Shown piece by piece: positions 1 through 8,817 of a stretch of 64,000 bases of DNA (positions are counted from its first letter, which is position 1; each line of letters starts with the position of its first letter). The notes under the pieces are model-generated. The model made no database searches. It was not told the origin of the DNA and saw nothing but the letters and a program-made list of their open reading frames with translations. Source of the DNA: Actinopolymorpha alba DSM 45243 (GTDB lineage Bacteria > Actinomycetota > Actinomycetes > Propionibacteriales > Actinopolymorphaceae); the NCBI RefSeq assembly GCF_000373925.1, contig NZ_KB892762.1, forward strand, positions 1-64,000, read 5' to 3'. Both the position numbers and the translations under genes were made by a program.

Positions 1-1
1 C

Positions 2-199
2 ACATACGGCCTCGACCACCTACTTAGCGCGTTCGGTGGCATGGGCAGCCTCAACGACCTGTTGGTGCTTCGCGTCAACGGCCACGAGATCAATGAGGCA
101 CAAGAAGGTGCCGTTAACACGCGCCTCGCTGAACTCCGTAACGCCATCTGGACTGAGACGACGGCGATCCGGCGCACCATTGGTTCGTCCGGCGGCTGA
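2..199 (+). CDS. C-terminal part of a small hypothetical protein (5' end outside window)
   Basis: An open frame enters from the left window edge and stops at TGA 197-199, giving 65 residues. The text includes a FGGMGSLNDL segment followed by a predicted helix rich in E, A and R. FGGMGS[LF]NDL resembles what I remember of the DUF6966 family of short immunity- or effector-associated proteins, but this is a resemblance only. No start is visible. It sits in the degraded element left of tRNA-Thr, so it is probably cargo. The function is unknown. Confidence 0.5.
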   Translation, partial: TYGLDHLLSAFGGMGSLNDLLVLRVNGHEINEAQEGAVNTRLAELRNAIWTETTAIRRTIGSSGG

Positions 200-384
200 C
201 CTCCACGGTCAACTGTCCCGAGTCCGCAGACAGCGCCTTCCTGCTGTACAGCCCCGCTCGCCCGCCGGCCAGCGGCCACTCCTCGGGCGCCCGGACGTCG
301 GCGCAGGTCAGGCGGCCAAAGTCGTCCTCGCGTCGTCGCCGAGCAGGCGGTACAGTCGCAGGCCATACGCTGAGGAGCCCCGAA

Positions 385-750
385 GTGGTAAGGACCGGCC
401 GGGAGTGGGAGCCAATTCGGGTCACGCCGCGAGATCACGATGTGTGCGTTGCTCGCGGTGGTTGGATCTTCTACGTCAGGGGCGTCAAGGTCGGGGAGCC
501 GTTTGTCGGCAATCTCACCTGGGATGGATCTCTCGTGGGGTTGATCTTGCTTCCGATCATGAAGGGCGCTGCGTTCCTGTTTTGGGGTCGAGTCAAGACC
601 TGGAAGGTCGGGGTCGTCCGCGTCAAGGACACCAAGTGGGGCGGCCGGATTCGGGTCGTCTACAAGGAGAGACTGACAGCCGGACAGTCACCCAACCTCC
701 GCATCGCCGAGCTCGTCGCCGCCGTCAACGACGGAACCTTCGACAAGTAG
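385..750 (+). CDS. Hypothetical protein, 121 aa
   Basis: The GTG start at 385 is preceded by a good Shine-Dalgarno (GAGGAG about 7 nt upstream), which supports the gene being real. The product is basic and Trp-rich at the N-terminus (EWEPIRVTPRDHDVCVARGG), with one hydrophobic segment around residues 49-66 (LVGLILLPIMKGAAFLFWG) and a KxWK/VRVK-rich beta-like C-terminal half. I do not recognise a family. It is likely membrane-associated cargo of the integrated element. Confidence 0.55.
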   Translation: MVRTGREWEPIRVTPRDHDVCVARGGWIFYVRGVKVGEPFVGNLTWDGSLVGLILLPIMKGAAFLFWGRVKTWKVGVVRVKDTKWGGRIRVVYKERLTAGQSPNLRIAELVAAVNDGTFDK

Positions 751-1475
751 GTCGGCGGGCCTTGCCGGCGTCGGCGCCAGGTCGGCCTCGAGGGTCGGCG
801 GGTTTGGCCGGTGGCCTGGCTTGGTCCGGGAGGCCGGGGCCCGTAGCCTTGCCCGGCTCGGCGGGCAGCTTGCTGCCTGCCGCCAACCGTCCGCCGTGGG
901 CCCCCGGTCTTCGGGACCCGAACCAAGCGAGGTGGGTAAAGCCGCCGGCCCGCCCCGACCACCGCCGGGTTTCCTCGAGGAACCGGTGCCGACACTGTGA
1001 GGGTCGTCAGTCTTCTGGCGGCCCTCGTTTTCGCGCCCAGCCGCGCCGGCCGACCGGAGCCGTCAGGCGGGAGGGAGGGCCGGCGCCTGTTGTGGCGGGC
1101 GCGGCGGCCCGTTTGGGGCCGCCCTTGAAGACGTACAGAAAGTTCTCACCGGTTCGAGCTATGCAGGAGTGTGCTCCGTCGGCTGATGTGCGACACCCGT
1201 CCGTTAGTTGACGTGCGACACCGATGGCATAGCCGGTCAGTCAGACGAGCAGCTTGGCGGTGTCGAGGCATCAACTGGCGGACGCGTGTCGCGGATCAGC
1301 TGTCGGATCACACTCGCGGTCGGTTCAGCCGCACATATCTGCCAGACGAGATCGCCAATCTGGTCGAGGGTGGCTGCCCGGTCGGTGAGGTTGCGGGTCC
1401 ACGCTAATACCTGGCCGGCTTCCCGGGACTGGCATGGTGAGCATCCCTCAAAGGCAAGCTGGGTGGCTAGCTGCG
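751..1475. other. Gene-free, very GC-rich stretch of the integrated element
   Basis: No frame here has a ribosome binding site or protein-like composition; long frames such as 36-1211 arise only from high GC. 760-960 is rich in short inverted CGGC/GCCG words, including GGGCAGC-TTG-CTGCC near 860, and could hold a transfer or replication site. The terminator at 999-1031 is the only feature I can support. Confidence 0.4.
999..1031 (+). terminator. Rho-independent terminator-like hairpin
   Basis: A 12-bp stem (999-1010 with 1015-1026, two G-T wobbles) closes a TCTT tetraloop and is followed by GTTTT. It lies 249 nt after the hypothetical gene ending at 750 and could terminate its transcript. 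Confidence 0.55.
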
Positions 1476-1877
1476 TTAATCCGTGAAGATGACAACCGCG
1501 ATGATTACGCCAGAGATGTACAGCACTTGGCCAATACGCCCTCGTCGACGCAGTTTCTTTGGGAGCTCGCTCTCTCCATACTCATTTTCGAATAGGTCGG
1601 TCATGAGAAGAGCGGGCCTGCCAAGGCTGCACAGCAGGACAAGGAAATTCATCCCACTCAGCCAAAACAGTATCTCTCCTATCCCCTGCCCCTCCATGTT
1701 CGCCCGAACGGCGACGGCGCCTGCACTGAGGGCCCACGCCACTAACGCAAGCGGAAGCCGCGAGCCGAGCAGTCGCCTATCTCTCAGCACGCCCAATAGC
1801 AATAAGGCGAAGGAGAATAGGAATGTCGCTGCGGGCATCACAATCACTAAACCCCCCCAAAGTTGAGTCCGCGTCAA
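1476..1877 (-). CDS. Small membrane protein, 133 aa, unknown family
   Basis: Three to four hydrophobic segments are visible: residues 8-30, 40-57, 66-88 and the C-terminal 117-131. A charged loop (LFENEYGESELPKKLRRRGR) lies before the last helix. The start at 1877 is TTG; a start nearer residue 14 (ATG) is possible. Base composition is clearly lower in GC than the chromosome-core genes, as in the next gene, which suggests both came with the integrated element. I do not recognise the family. Confidence 0.5.
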   Translation of the reverse strand: MTRTQLWGGLVIVMPAATFLFSFALLLLGVLRDRRLLGSRLPLALVAWALSAGAVAVRANMEGQGIGEILFWLSGMNFLVLLCSLGRPALLMTDLFENEYGESELPKKLRRRGRIGQVLYISGVIIAVVIFTD

Positions 1878-1909
1878 CCGGCCACGTTAACCTAACTCGA
1901 TGGTTCAGA

Positions 1910-2416
1910 TCAGATATAGATTACATACGCGAGGACTGAGACGATGATCCAAACCAATAGTGCAACGAAGTTACTCCTTGGCCTGAGTCGATGAAAATAA
2001 GAAGCACATCTTCGCCTCGCGCTCACTGCATCCAAGATGCCGTGGATAACAAATAGTGAGAATGGTATTGCCAAAGCTAGCGCTAACGTGGCGACGAGGA
2101 AGACTTCGATTGCCCCGCCAACCGTAATTCGACCACGTATGGCGAGCCCAGCTAGGCAAGCAACAGTGGCCAATGTGAACCACAACCCTACTACGGCTTC
2201 CTTGATGTCTTTTCGTAACTCCTCCTCCAGTTGACTGTCGCTTACATCCTGGAACTTACCTGATTCGTAGTAGTGAATCAGGTGCATTTCTTGACCGAAC
2301 TTCCGAAAGACTAAATCCATGAGCGCGAGAAGTGCCCGGTCGAAGAAAGCTTGAAGTGAAGTGGAAGCGAGCTTGGCAATCACCGCGCCCATCGCCTCAT
2401 CGAGTTGGGGGAACAT
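1910..2416 (-). CDS. Membrane protein, 168 aa, unknown family
   Basis: The ATG at 2416 starts a protein with an amphipathic N-terminal half (residues 1-70, ending in a charged stretch SDSQLEEELRKDIKE) followed by three hydrophobic segments, about 74-93, 99-125 and 147-166. It is transcribed with the membrane protein at 1476-1877, 32 nt apart, and shares its low GC, so the two probably form one transferred operon. No known domain is recognised. Confidence 0.55.
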   Translation of the reverse strand: MFPQLDEAMGAVIAKLASTSLQAFFDRALLALMDLVFRKFGQEMHLIHYYESGKFQDVSDSQLEEELRKDIKEAVVGLWFTLATVACLAGLAIRGRITVGGAIEVFLVATLALALAIPFSLFVIHGILDAVSARRRCASYFHRLRPRSNFVALLVWIIVSVLAYVIYI

Positions 2417-2684
2417 TTACATTCCGAGTATCCACCACCCGCCTGCCGATAAGTACCCATACTTGCGACGAGACTTCCACCGCGGACCTGACCATCGCAC
2501 TACGCACGGCGCAGCTCGCTCCAGCGTCCAGGTTCCTTCCGACGTGCTCGCCTCACCTCCCCGCGGGCGTGGCCGGCGGGCGCGAGGGTGGCTCGCCCCG
2601 AACGTGCCTAGAAGCATGCTGTACCGCGTGTGGGTGGCGGGACTTATTCCCAGCGAGAGTGGATTGCTGGCACACGGTCGGTTC

Positions 2685-3242
2685 TCAGTCGGTCAGGCTC
2701 TGAACCTGTTCGGCAAGAGTGGGCGGCCCTGGAACGGGGGCAACTTTGGTTGGGCGCTGGAACAGGGCTCCGGATGGGTAGTCGGAGTGGAGGGTGCGGA
2801 CGTGTTCGAAGCCGTTGCGTTGGTAGTAGTTGTGTAGGGGCTTGTTGTCGGTCCAGACGTCGATGCGGATCCAGTCGTTGCCCTGGCGGCCTGCCTTGGC
2901 TGCGGCCCAGTTGAGGATGCGGGTGCCGAGTCCGGTCCAGCCGCGGCGGACGATGAGGCGGTGGACGTACATCGCAGGTTCGGCGCGTTCCCGTGTCGTC
3001 CAGAGTTGCGGGTCCGCGTAGGTGTCGAGAGTGATGGTCGCTGCGGTTGCTCCTTCGTTGTCGCGCACCATCCAGGTCTCGCCGGCGCGGATGCTCGCGG
3101 CACTCCGTTCGACCATGGCCTCGTGTGTTGGCCATGGCTGGCGCCACTGATTGATGCCGATCTCGGCGAGCCATTCGCTGGCCTCGGTCCGCATCGCGAG
3201 CACCACGGGCAGGTCGGTGATGCTGGCTGTTTCGATGATCAC
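2685..3242 (-). CDS. GNAT family N-acetyltransferase
   Basis: This 185-aa protein has the GNAT order: alpha1-alpha2 region (residues 10-45), beta strands with TWMVRDNEGATAATITLD, the motif A region YVHRLIVRRGWTGLGTRILNWA (R/QxxGxG/A variant RRGWTGLG, acetyl-CoA pyrophosphate loop) and motif B NKPLHNYYQRNGFEHV. The substrate cannot be told. The GTG start overlaps the TGA of a truncated upstream frame (GTGA), so it was once the second gene of an operon whose first gene is cut off beside the integrase remnant. Confidence 0.8.
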   Translation of the reverse strand: MIIETASITDLPVVLAMRTEASEWLAEIGINQWRQPWPTHEAMVERSAASIRAGETWMVRDNEGATAATITLDTYADPQLWTTRERAEPAMYVHRLIVRRGWTGLGTRILNWAAAKAGRQGNDWIRIDVWTDNKPLHNYYQRNGFEHVRTLHSDYPSGALFQRPTKVAPVPGPPTLAEQVQSLTD

Positions 3243-3361
3243 GAGGCGCTGTCCTCTCGGCGGTAGGCCTCGAGGTCGCCCAGCTCGTACATGATGCGGT
3301 TGCGGTCGCCGGCGAAGATCGTGAGCGTGAGCCGCAGCGGACGCTCCTTACGCGTGCGGGG
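3239..3361 (-). pseudogene. 3' remnant of the gene once upstream of the GNAT gene
   Basis: In the frame ending at TGA 3239-3241 the translation reads KERPLRLTLTIFAGDRNRIM and then a short acidic tail, which looks like a genuine protein end coupled to the GNAT start by a GTGA overlap. Upstream of about 3361 the text stops looking like protein and integrase fragments begin on the other strand, so the 5' part was lost. Family unknown. Confidence 0.35.
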
Positions 3362-3362
3362 C

Positions 3363-3928
3363 CCGGCTACACAAGATCGAGCCGTGTCGCCCGAACTGCA
3401 AGACGCATGCCAAGGCGCTAAGAGGATGCCCGCCTGTCTGCCACCTGGATGCCAGCGGCATGCATCGCGGTGCTCTCAGCGCCGAAGCGGCGGCTTGGTT
3501 TTCCGGGAGCCCAAGGGCAAGAGTCGACGCACAGTGCCGTTGCCGCCGGAGCTGGTGCCAGTGCTGCAGGCGCATCGGGAGTGGCAGGAGCGGGAGCGGG
3601 TCACCGCGGCGAACGTGTGGGAGGACCACGACCTGGTGTTCGCTCAGCCCAATGGCCGCCCTGTCGATCCACGAGACGACTGGGAGGAGTGGAAGACCCT
3701 GCTGAAGCTTGCCGGCGTCGCTGACGCGCGGGTGCATGACGGACGCCATACCGCGGGGACCAGCAGGGCGTTGACATCCGGGTGGTTCAGGAGATCTTGG
3801 GCCATTCCGATCTACGAGTGACGCAGGGCTACACACACGTCGGTTCGGTGCTCGCGCAAGACGCTGCGGCGCGCATCGGGCGGGCGCTATTCGGGACCTC
3901 GGTGGAGGTGCCCAGTGAACGCAATTGA
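3363..3928 (+). pseudogene. Tyrosine site-specific integrase, degraded C-terminal fragment
   Basis: Frames in succession give CxPxC/Cys-rich text typical of the insert in actinomycete phage integrases, then RSGGLVFREPKGKSRRTVPL (strand pair before the catalytic core), then VHDGRHTAGT (HxxR box), and, after a frameshift near 3765, VDIRVVQEILGHSDLRVTQG followed by YTHV (LGH...Y box) to TGA 3926-3928. The N-terminal arm-binding part is missing, and a short deletion shifts frame between HxxR and the second box, so the enzyme is dead. It points at the 3' end of tRNA-Thr 90 nt away, the usual layout of an element integrated into a tRNA gene. Confidence 0.8.
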
Positions 3929-4017
3929 GACCACAACTGAGCCCACGACGGTCGCTACTGATGCGGCGGGCAGAGGTTTGACCAGCGTCTCCGCTGGTCA
4001 AAGGCCTGTTGATGTTG

Positions 4018-4091
4018 AGCCGCCTGTGGGAATCGAACCCACGACCTACGCATTACGAGTGCGTCGCTCTGGCCGACTGAGCTAAGGCGGC
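4018..4091 (-). tRNA. tRNA-Thr (anticodon CGT)
   Basis: All four stems pair: acceptor GCCGCCT/AGGCGGC, D stem GCTC/GAGC, anticodon stem ACGCA/TGCGT around loop CTCGTAA (anticodon CGT, reads ACG), and T stem GTGGG/CCCAC with loop TTCGATT. Length is 74 nt including the discriminator T. CCA is not encoded. The integrase remnant lies next to its 3' end, making it the probable attachment site. No second copy of the tRNA 3' end is seen in the first 4 kb, so the other attachment site is outside the window or lost. Confidence 0.95.
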
Positions 4092-4142
4092 ATGTGCCTC
4101 GGGCACGAGCGATGAGCATACCTGGCCCATCCTCGGAGGTGT

Positions 4143-5765
4143 TCACCCCGGGCACTTGGTCCCGTTCTTGGGCGGCTTGCCCTCGATGAGGAAGCGGTCG
4201 ACCGCCTGGTCGATGCAGTGGTTGCCGCTCATGTACGCCGTGTGGCCGTCGCCTTCGCGGGTCAGGAGTACGCCGGAGTCGAGCTGCTTGGCCAGGCGTA
4301 CGGCCCATTCGTACGGCGTGGCCGGGTCGCGCGTCGTACCCACGACGAGGATCGGCTTCGCGCCCGTCGCATGGATCGCACCCGGCCGGCCGGTCGGCTT
4401 CACCGGCCACTCGGCGCAGGTCAACGAGCCCCACAGGATGAACGGCCCGAACCGGGGCGAGGCCGCCCGAAACGCCGGCTCCTCCGCCATCGCCTGCTTG
4501 ACGGAGGTGATGTCGGGCCGGTCGAGGCAGTTGACGGCGAGGATGGCCTCACCGGAGTTGGAGCGGTACTTGCCGTCGGGCCCGCGCTCGGCGTATTCGT
4601 CGGCCAGGCTCAGCAGCCGGCTCCCATCACCGTTGAGCGCCATCCGGAGGGCCGTCCGCAGGCGCGGCCAGTATTCCTTGACGTACAGCGGCATGATGAT
4701 CCCGGTCACCGCCAGCGCCTGGGTGAGCTTGCGGGGTTGGCCGGTGGCGAGCGGAGTGGTGTCGGTCTTTGCCAGGAAGCCGTCGAGAGATTTGTACGCC
4801 TGGCTGACGCTGCCGCCGAGCGGGCAGTCGCTGCGGCGTACGCAGTCCTCGATGAACGCCCGGAGCGCCACCTCGAAGCCCTTGGCCTGCTCGAGCCCCA
4901 GCTCGCGGGCGCTGAGGGTGGGGTCGAGAGCGCCGTCGAGCACCAGCCGCCCGGCCCGCTTGGGGAAGAGCTCGGCGTAAGTCGCACCGAGGAACGTGCC
5001 GTAGGACTTGCCGAGGTAGGTCAGCTCCTTGTCACCGAGGGCGCTGCGGAGGACGTCCATGTCCTTCGCCGCGTCGATGGTGGAGACGTGTGGGAGAAGC
5101 TCACCGCTACGAGACTCGCAGCCCTGCGCGAACTGCCGCGCCGTCTGGAGCAGGTCCTGGCGTTCGCGTGCGGTGTCGGGTGAGCCGTCGATGCTGAGGT
5201 AGTGGTCCATCTGCGCATTGGTGACGCACTTGACGGGGCTGCTCTGGCCGACGCCACGCGGGTCGAAGCCGACGACGTCGTAACGGTCGAGCACCGCACG
5301 GCTGACCACCCACGGCGCCGCCGCGGCGTATTCGACACCGGACCCGCCCGGCCCACCCGGGTTGAGGACCAGCGAGCCGAGCCGGCGGCTCTGGTCCTTG
5401 GCTCGGACGCGGAGAACGGCAAGCTCGATCACCTTGCCGCCCGGGTTGGCGTAGTCGAGCGGGACCTGCAGGGTCGCGCACTCGAATGACCCGCCCACCT
5501 GGCACTTCTCCCATTGCAGCCGCTGGTTGTAGAAGCGCTGGAGATCCGGGGAGACGTCGGACGGTATGGGTGCCGGGCGCGACTGGAGCTGCTGTTGGTC
5601 GGACGACCGACCCGACGTGGTGGGTCCCGGTGTGCCGTCGACCGACAACCGACCGGCGGCGTCGACGGCCCGGGGTGCCAGGCCGCAGCTGCTGAGGACC
5701 ACCACGGCCACCAGGGCCACCAGCACGGCACTCACCCGTGCGTTGAACGTTCGTCGCACCCGCAT
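4143..5765 (-). CDS. Secreted TAP-like alpha/beta hydrolase (tripeptidyl aminopeptidase type), lipoprotein
   Basis: A 540-aa exported peptidase of the SlpD/SlpE/TAP family, which trims peptides from the N-terminus outside the cell. The N-terminus is a signal peptide with lipobox LSSC (residues 24-27). The alpha/beta-hydrolase core shows LNPGGPGGSG (oxyanion strand), VGFDPRGVGQSSP, the nucleophile elbow GKSYGT with Ser254, Asp480 in RDPATPY and His508 in GDGHTAY, plus a TAP-like C-terminal domain and conserved Cys residues. It lies 148 nt downstream of a paralogue in the same direction. The catalytic triad is complete, unlike in the neighbour. Confidence 0.9.
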   Translation of the reverse strand: MRVRRTFNARVSAVLVALVAVVVLSSCGLAPRAVDAAGRLSVDGTPGPTTSGRSSDQQQLQSRPAPIPSDVSPDLQRFYNQRLQWEKCQVGGSFECATLQVPLDYANPGGKVIELAVLRVRAKDQSRRLGSLVLNPGGPGGSGVEYAAAAPWVVSRAVLDRYDVVGFDPRGVGQSSPVKCVTNAQMDHYLSIDGSPDTARERQDLLQTARQFAQGCESRSGELLPHVSTIDAAKDMDVLRSALGDKELTYLGKSYGTFLGATYAELFPKRAGRLVLDGALDPTLSARELGLEQAKGFEVALRAFIEDCVRRSDCPLGGSVSQAYKSLDGFLAKTDTTPLATGQPRKLTQALAVTGIIMPLYVKEYWPRLRTALRMALNGDGSRLLSLADEYAERGPDGKYRSNSGEAILAVNCLDRPDITSVKQAMAEEPAFRAASPRFGPFILWGSLTCAEWPVKPTGRPGAIHATGAKPILVVGTTRDPATPYEWAVRLAKQLDSGVLLTREGDGHTAYMSGNHCIDQAVDRFLIEGKPPKNGTKCPG

Positions 5766-5913
5766 CTGCCTCTCGGAGTCTGGCTGCGCACACCGCCGAG
5801 CGCGACGGACGTGCTCACCAGGCCACCCTAAGGGGTCTGCGGAAGAGGCCGCCGTGGGTCGTCCACAGGTTGTCCCCAGGATCGGGACGGCCCCGACAAC
5901 CCGTCATGACCCC

Positions 5914-7539
5914 TCACGACCAGTGGCGAACCGGCTGGTACGCACCGCTCTCCGGCGTACACCGCATTCCGTCGACAGGGACCGAACCGGCCAAGAGGTA
6001 CTGCTCGATGACCGCGTCGACGCAGGGGTCGCCCGCGGCGTACGCCGTGTGACGCTCACCCTCGTAGGTGAGCAGGACCGCGCCGTCCAGGCGGTCCGCA
6101 AGCGACCGTGCCCAGGCGTACGGCGTCATCGGGTCACCGGTCGTACCAACCACCAGGATCGGTGCCGGAGCGCGGGTCGAGCCGGCCGGCCCGGACGGGC
6201 CTCTTTCGCGCCGCGGACCGGGGCGGACCGGCCAGGAAACACACGGCAGCTGGTCGCGGGCGAGGAGTGCTCCGAACCGCGGCGAAGCCCTGATCAGCGC
6301 ACGCCGGAGGTCGCTGGCCGCCACCTGGGAGTCGACGTCGGGGCGCTCCAGACACCCGGTCGCCGTGATCGCCGCCATCCAGGGCGAGACGGAGCCGTCC
6401 ACCGACCGCCCGATGTATTCGTCGGCGAGCCGCATCAACGGGCGCCCTTCGCCGCGCAACCCGGCCCCGAGCGAGGAACTGAGACGATCCCACCCACTGT
6501 CGTAGAGCAGCCCCATGACCACGCCGGTGAGCGCGAGCGTCTGGGTCAGCTTGCGCTCCTCGAATCCGGGCAGCGGCGCGGTGTCGAGGCTCGCGAGGAA
6601 ACCGTCGAGAGTGTCGTACGCCTCTGCCGGCGACTCGCCGAGCGGACACTCCTCGCTCATGACGCAGTAGTCCACGAACACGCGCAGCGTACGTTCGAAA
6701 CCCCGTGCCTGGCCGAGCGCGAACTCCTGCGCGGTCAGGCCCGGGTCGACCGCACCGTCGAGCACCATCCGCTCCACGCGTTCCGGGAAAAGCCGGGCGT
6801 ACGCCGTACCGAACTCGGTGCTGTAGCCGGCGCCGAAATAGGTGAGCGTGCGTTCGCCAAGAGCGCCCCGCAGGATGTCGAGGTCACGCGCCGCGTCGCC
6901 GCTGTCGAGATGCGAGAGTTCCTGTGTTCCCCACCGCCACGCGCACTCCTTGGCGAACCTGCTGGCCGCCGCCAGCCGCGCCCGCCATTCCTGGGCCGTG
7001 TCCGCCGACACGTCAGCGGCAAGGTAGTTGTCGAACTCGTAGGGGTCCAGGCACTGGATCTGCATCGACAGCGGATTCCACCCGACGATGTCGTACCGCG
7101 CGAGGAGGTCCTCACCCATGGTGTTCTGCGCGTGCAATGCCGTTGAGTAGCCGTAGCCGGCCCGGCTGACGAGAAGGGACCCGAGCCGGCTGCCGGGGCC
7201 GCTCGCGGGACGTCGAAGCACCGGGAGCATGACGCTGAGCGCACCCGGGTCGGCGTAGTCGACCGGGACCTCCAGCTCGGCACACTCGAAGTGCTTCTCG
7301 CAGTTCTCCCACTCCAGCCGCTGGGTGTAGAAGCGACGGAGCTCAGGCGGGGTCCCTGCGGTCGGCGCCGGATCGGCGGTGACCGGCGGCGGTGCCGCGC
7401 TGGGGGTGGCGGGCGCCGGCGACCCGGTCGGCGTGGGCGCCAGCGGTGCCGCACTGGGCACCACCGCACACCCAGCCGCTATCGAAACCACCCCAGCGGC
7501 CAGGATCGCCGCACACCCCACCCATCGAATCTTCCGCAC
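5914..7539 (-). CDS. TAP-like alpha/beta hydrolase paralogue lacking the catalytic serine; lipoprotein
   Basis: Paralogue of the downstream enzyme, 541 aa from the GTG at 7539, which I chose because a GGGGAGGGGAG ribosome site precedes it. Signal peptide with lipobox IAAGC, then a Pro/Ala/Thr linker and the same core: FYTQRLEWENC, CAELEVPVDYADPG. Where the neighbour has GKSYGT this one reads GAGYST, so the nucleophile position (residue 238) is Gly, with a Ser two residues on. The Asp (GDPMTPY) and His (GERHTAY) are kept. The loop LGSLLVSRAGYGYS also replaces the canonical LNPGGPGGSG. Probably a pseudoenzyme or a binding lipoprotein. Family assignment is certain; activity is doubtful. Confidence 0.85.
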   Translation of the reverse strand: MRKIRWVGCAAILAAGVVSIAAGCAVVPSAAPLAPTPTGSPAPATPSAAPPPVTADPAPTAGTPPELRRFYTQRLEWENCEKHFECAELEVPVDYADPGALSVMLPVLRRPASGPGSRLGSLLVSRAGYGYSTALHAQNTMGEDLLARYDIVGWNPLSMQIQCLDPYEFDNYLAADVSADTAQEWRARLAAASRFAKECAWRWGTQELSHLDSGDAARDLDILRGALGERTLTYFGAGYSTEFGTAYARLFPERVERMVLDGAVDPGLTAQEFALGQARGFERTLRVFVDYCVMSEECPLGESPAEAYDTLDGFLASLDTAPLPGFEERKLTQTLALTGVVMGLLYDSGWDRLSSSLGAGLRGEGRPLMRLADEYIGRSVDGSVSPWMAAITATGCLERPDVDSQVAASDLRRALIRASPRFGALLARDQLPCVSWPVRPGPRRERGPSGPAGSTRAPAPILVVGTTGDPMTPYAWARSLADRLDGAVLLTYEGERHTAYAAGDPCVDAVIEQYLLAGSVPVDGMRCTPESGAYQPVRHWS

Positions 7540-7581
7540 GATCTCCCCTCCCCGCAAAGGAGGGTAGGGGTACGTGGGGAC

Positions 7582-8817
7582 TCAGCGCCGGGTGGGTTCG
7601 AGGAGGGCGATGGTCATCGACTCGACGGCGAGCAGGGGGGCGACGTTCGCCGCGATCGCGTCCCGGCAGGCCAGGATCGCGTCGATCTGGCGCAGGATCA
7701 GCTCAGGCCGGTTGGCGTGCGCGCGCCGCTCGATGTCGTCCCGCAACTCCTCGTTGACGAGCTCCGCGCTCGCGCCGAGCGCCACAACGAGGACGTCGCG
7801 ATAGAACGCCACCAGATCGAGCAGGGCACGGTCGAGGGCATCCCGCTGGAGACGCTTGGCGCGGACCTTCTGCTGGTCCTCGAGCTCCTTCTGGGCGGCC
7901 TGCAGCTGCCGCGGCCGCGGGCCTCTCCCCCCGCTCCCGGTGACCCCCAGCGCGCGTTCGAGTTCGGCCTTCTCGGTGGCGTCCAGCTCGGCCGTAGCCG
8001 CCCGCGCCTCCTCGGCGGCGAGCTCGACCAGGGACGCGGCGGCGGTCAGGCAGCCGGCGAGATCCCGAAGCTTCGAGGGCACGGAGAGCACCTGCTCCCG
8101 GCGGGCACGCACCTCCTCCTGGGTGGCCAGCGCGCGGGCCCGGCCGATGTGCCCCTGCGAGGCGCGGGCCGCGAACACCGCCAGGTCGGGCGAGACGGCG
8201 TACCGGCGTTGGAGCACCTGCGCGACCGCGGTGGTGGGAGGGGTACGCAGGACCAGCAGCCGGCAGCGGGAACGGATGGTGGGTACGGCGTCCTCGACGG
8301 TCGGCGCGCAGAGCACCCAGACGGTACGGTCGGCCGGCTCCTCGAGGCTCTTGAGCAACGCGTCCGCCGCCTGCTCGGTGAGCCGGTCGGCGTCCTCGAC
8401 GACAAGGACCTGCCAGCGCCGGCCAACCGGCGACATCGCGGACTTGCGGACCAACTCGCGGATCTCGTCGACCCGGAGGGACAGCTGCTCTGTGCGGACC
8501 AGCGTGACGTCGGGATTCGTACCAGCCAGGGACGTGCGGCAGGCGGTGCACTCGCCGCATCCCTGGCGCTCGCACTGGAGGGCGGCCGCGAACGCCCGGG
8601 CGGTGTTGGAACGCCCCGACCCCGGTGGCCCGGTGATGAGCCACGCGTGGGTCATGCCCGACCGGCCGGCCGGCTGGCTCGGCGCGGCCCCCTCGCCCGC
8701 GGACTTGGCCGCTTCGGCGGCAAGTCTGGCGGCCGCGGCCCGGGCGGCGGTGCGCAGGACCGCGACGGTCGGCTCCTGGCCCACCAGGTCAGCCCAGACG
8801 CCTGACACCTCGCTCAT
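7582..8817 (-). CDS. holB: DNA polymerase III delta' subunit
   Basis: Clamp-loader subunit, 411 aa. It shows WADLVGQEPTVAVL at the N-terminus, the degenerate P-loop GPPGSGRS (about residues 60-67), the zinc-binding Cys set CERQGCGECTAC, and VVEDADRLTEQAADALLKSLEEP (Walker B with a SRC-like segment). The ATG at 8817 is chosen because homology begins there; the upstream open frame is made only of repeat sequence. That ATG forms an ATGA overlap with the last of four 80-bp mini-ORF repeats that separate it from the thymidylate kinase gene. It is co-transcribed with tmk, as in other actinobacteria. Confidence 0.93.
   Translation of the reverse strand: MSEVSGVWADLVGQEPTVAVLRTAARAAAARLAAEAAKSAGEGAAPSQPAGRSGMTHAWLITGPPGSGRSNTARAFAAALQCERQGCGECTACRTSLAGTNPDVTLVRTEQLSLRVDEIRELVRKSAMSPVGRRWQVLVVEDADRLTEQAADALLKSLEEPADRTVWVLCAPTVEDAVPTIRSRCRLLVLRTPPTTAVAQVLQRRYAVSPDLAVFAARASQGHIGRARALATQEEVRARREQVLSVPSKLRDLAGCLTAAASLVELAAEEARAATAELDATEKAELERALGVTGSGGRGPRPRQLQAAQKELEDQQKVRAKRLQRDALDRALLDLVAFYRDVLVVALGASAELVNEELRDDIERRAHANRPELILRQIDAILACRDAIAANVAPLLAVESMTIALLEPTRR

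Noticed and set aside
36-1211. 391-aa open frame on plus strand
   Set aside because: Arg/Pro/Ala-rich text typical of an off-frame reading, no ribosome site, crosses a terminator hairpin and overlaps better-supported frames.
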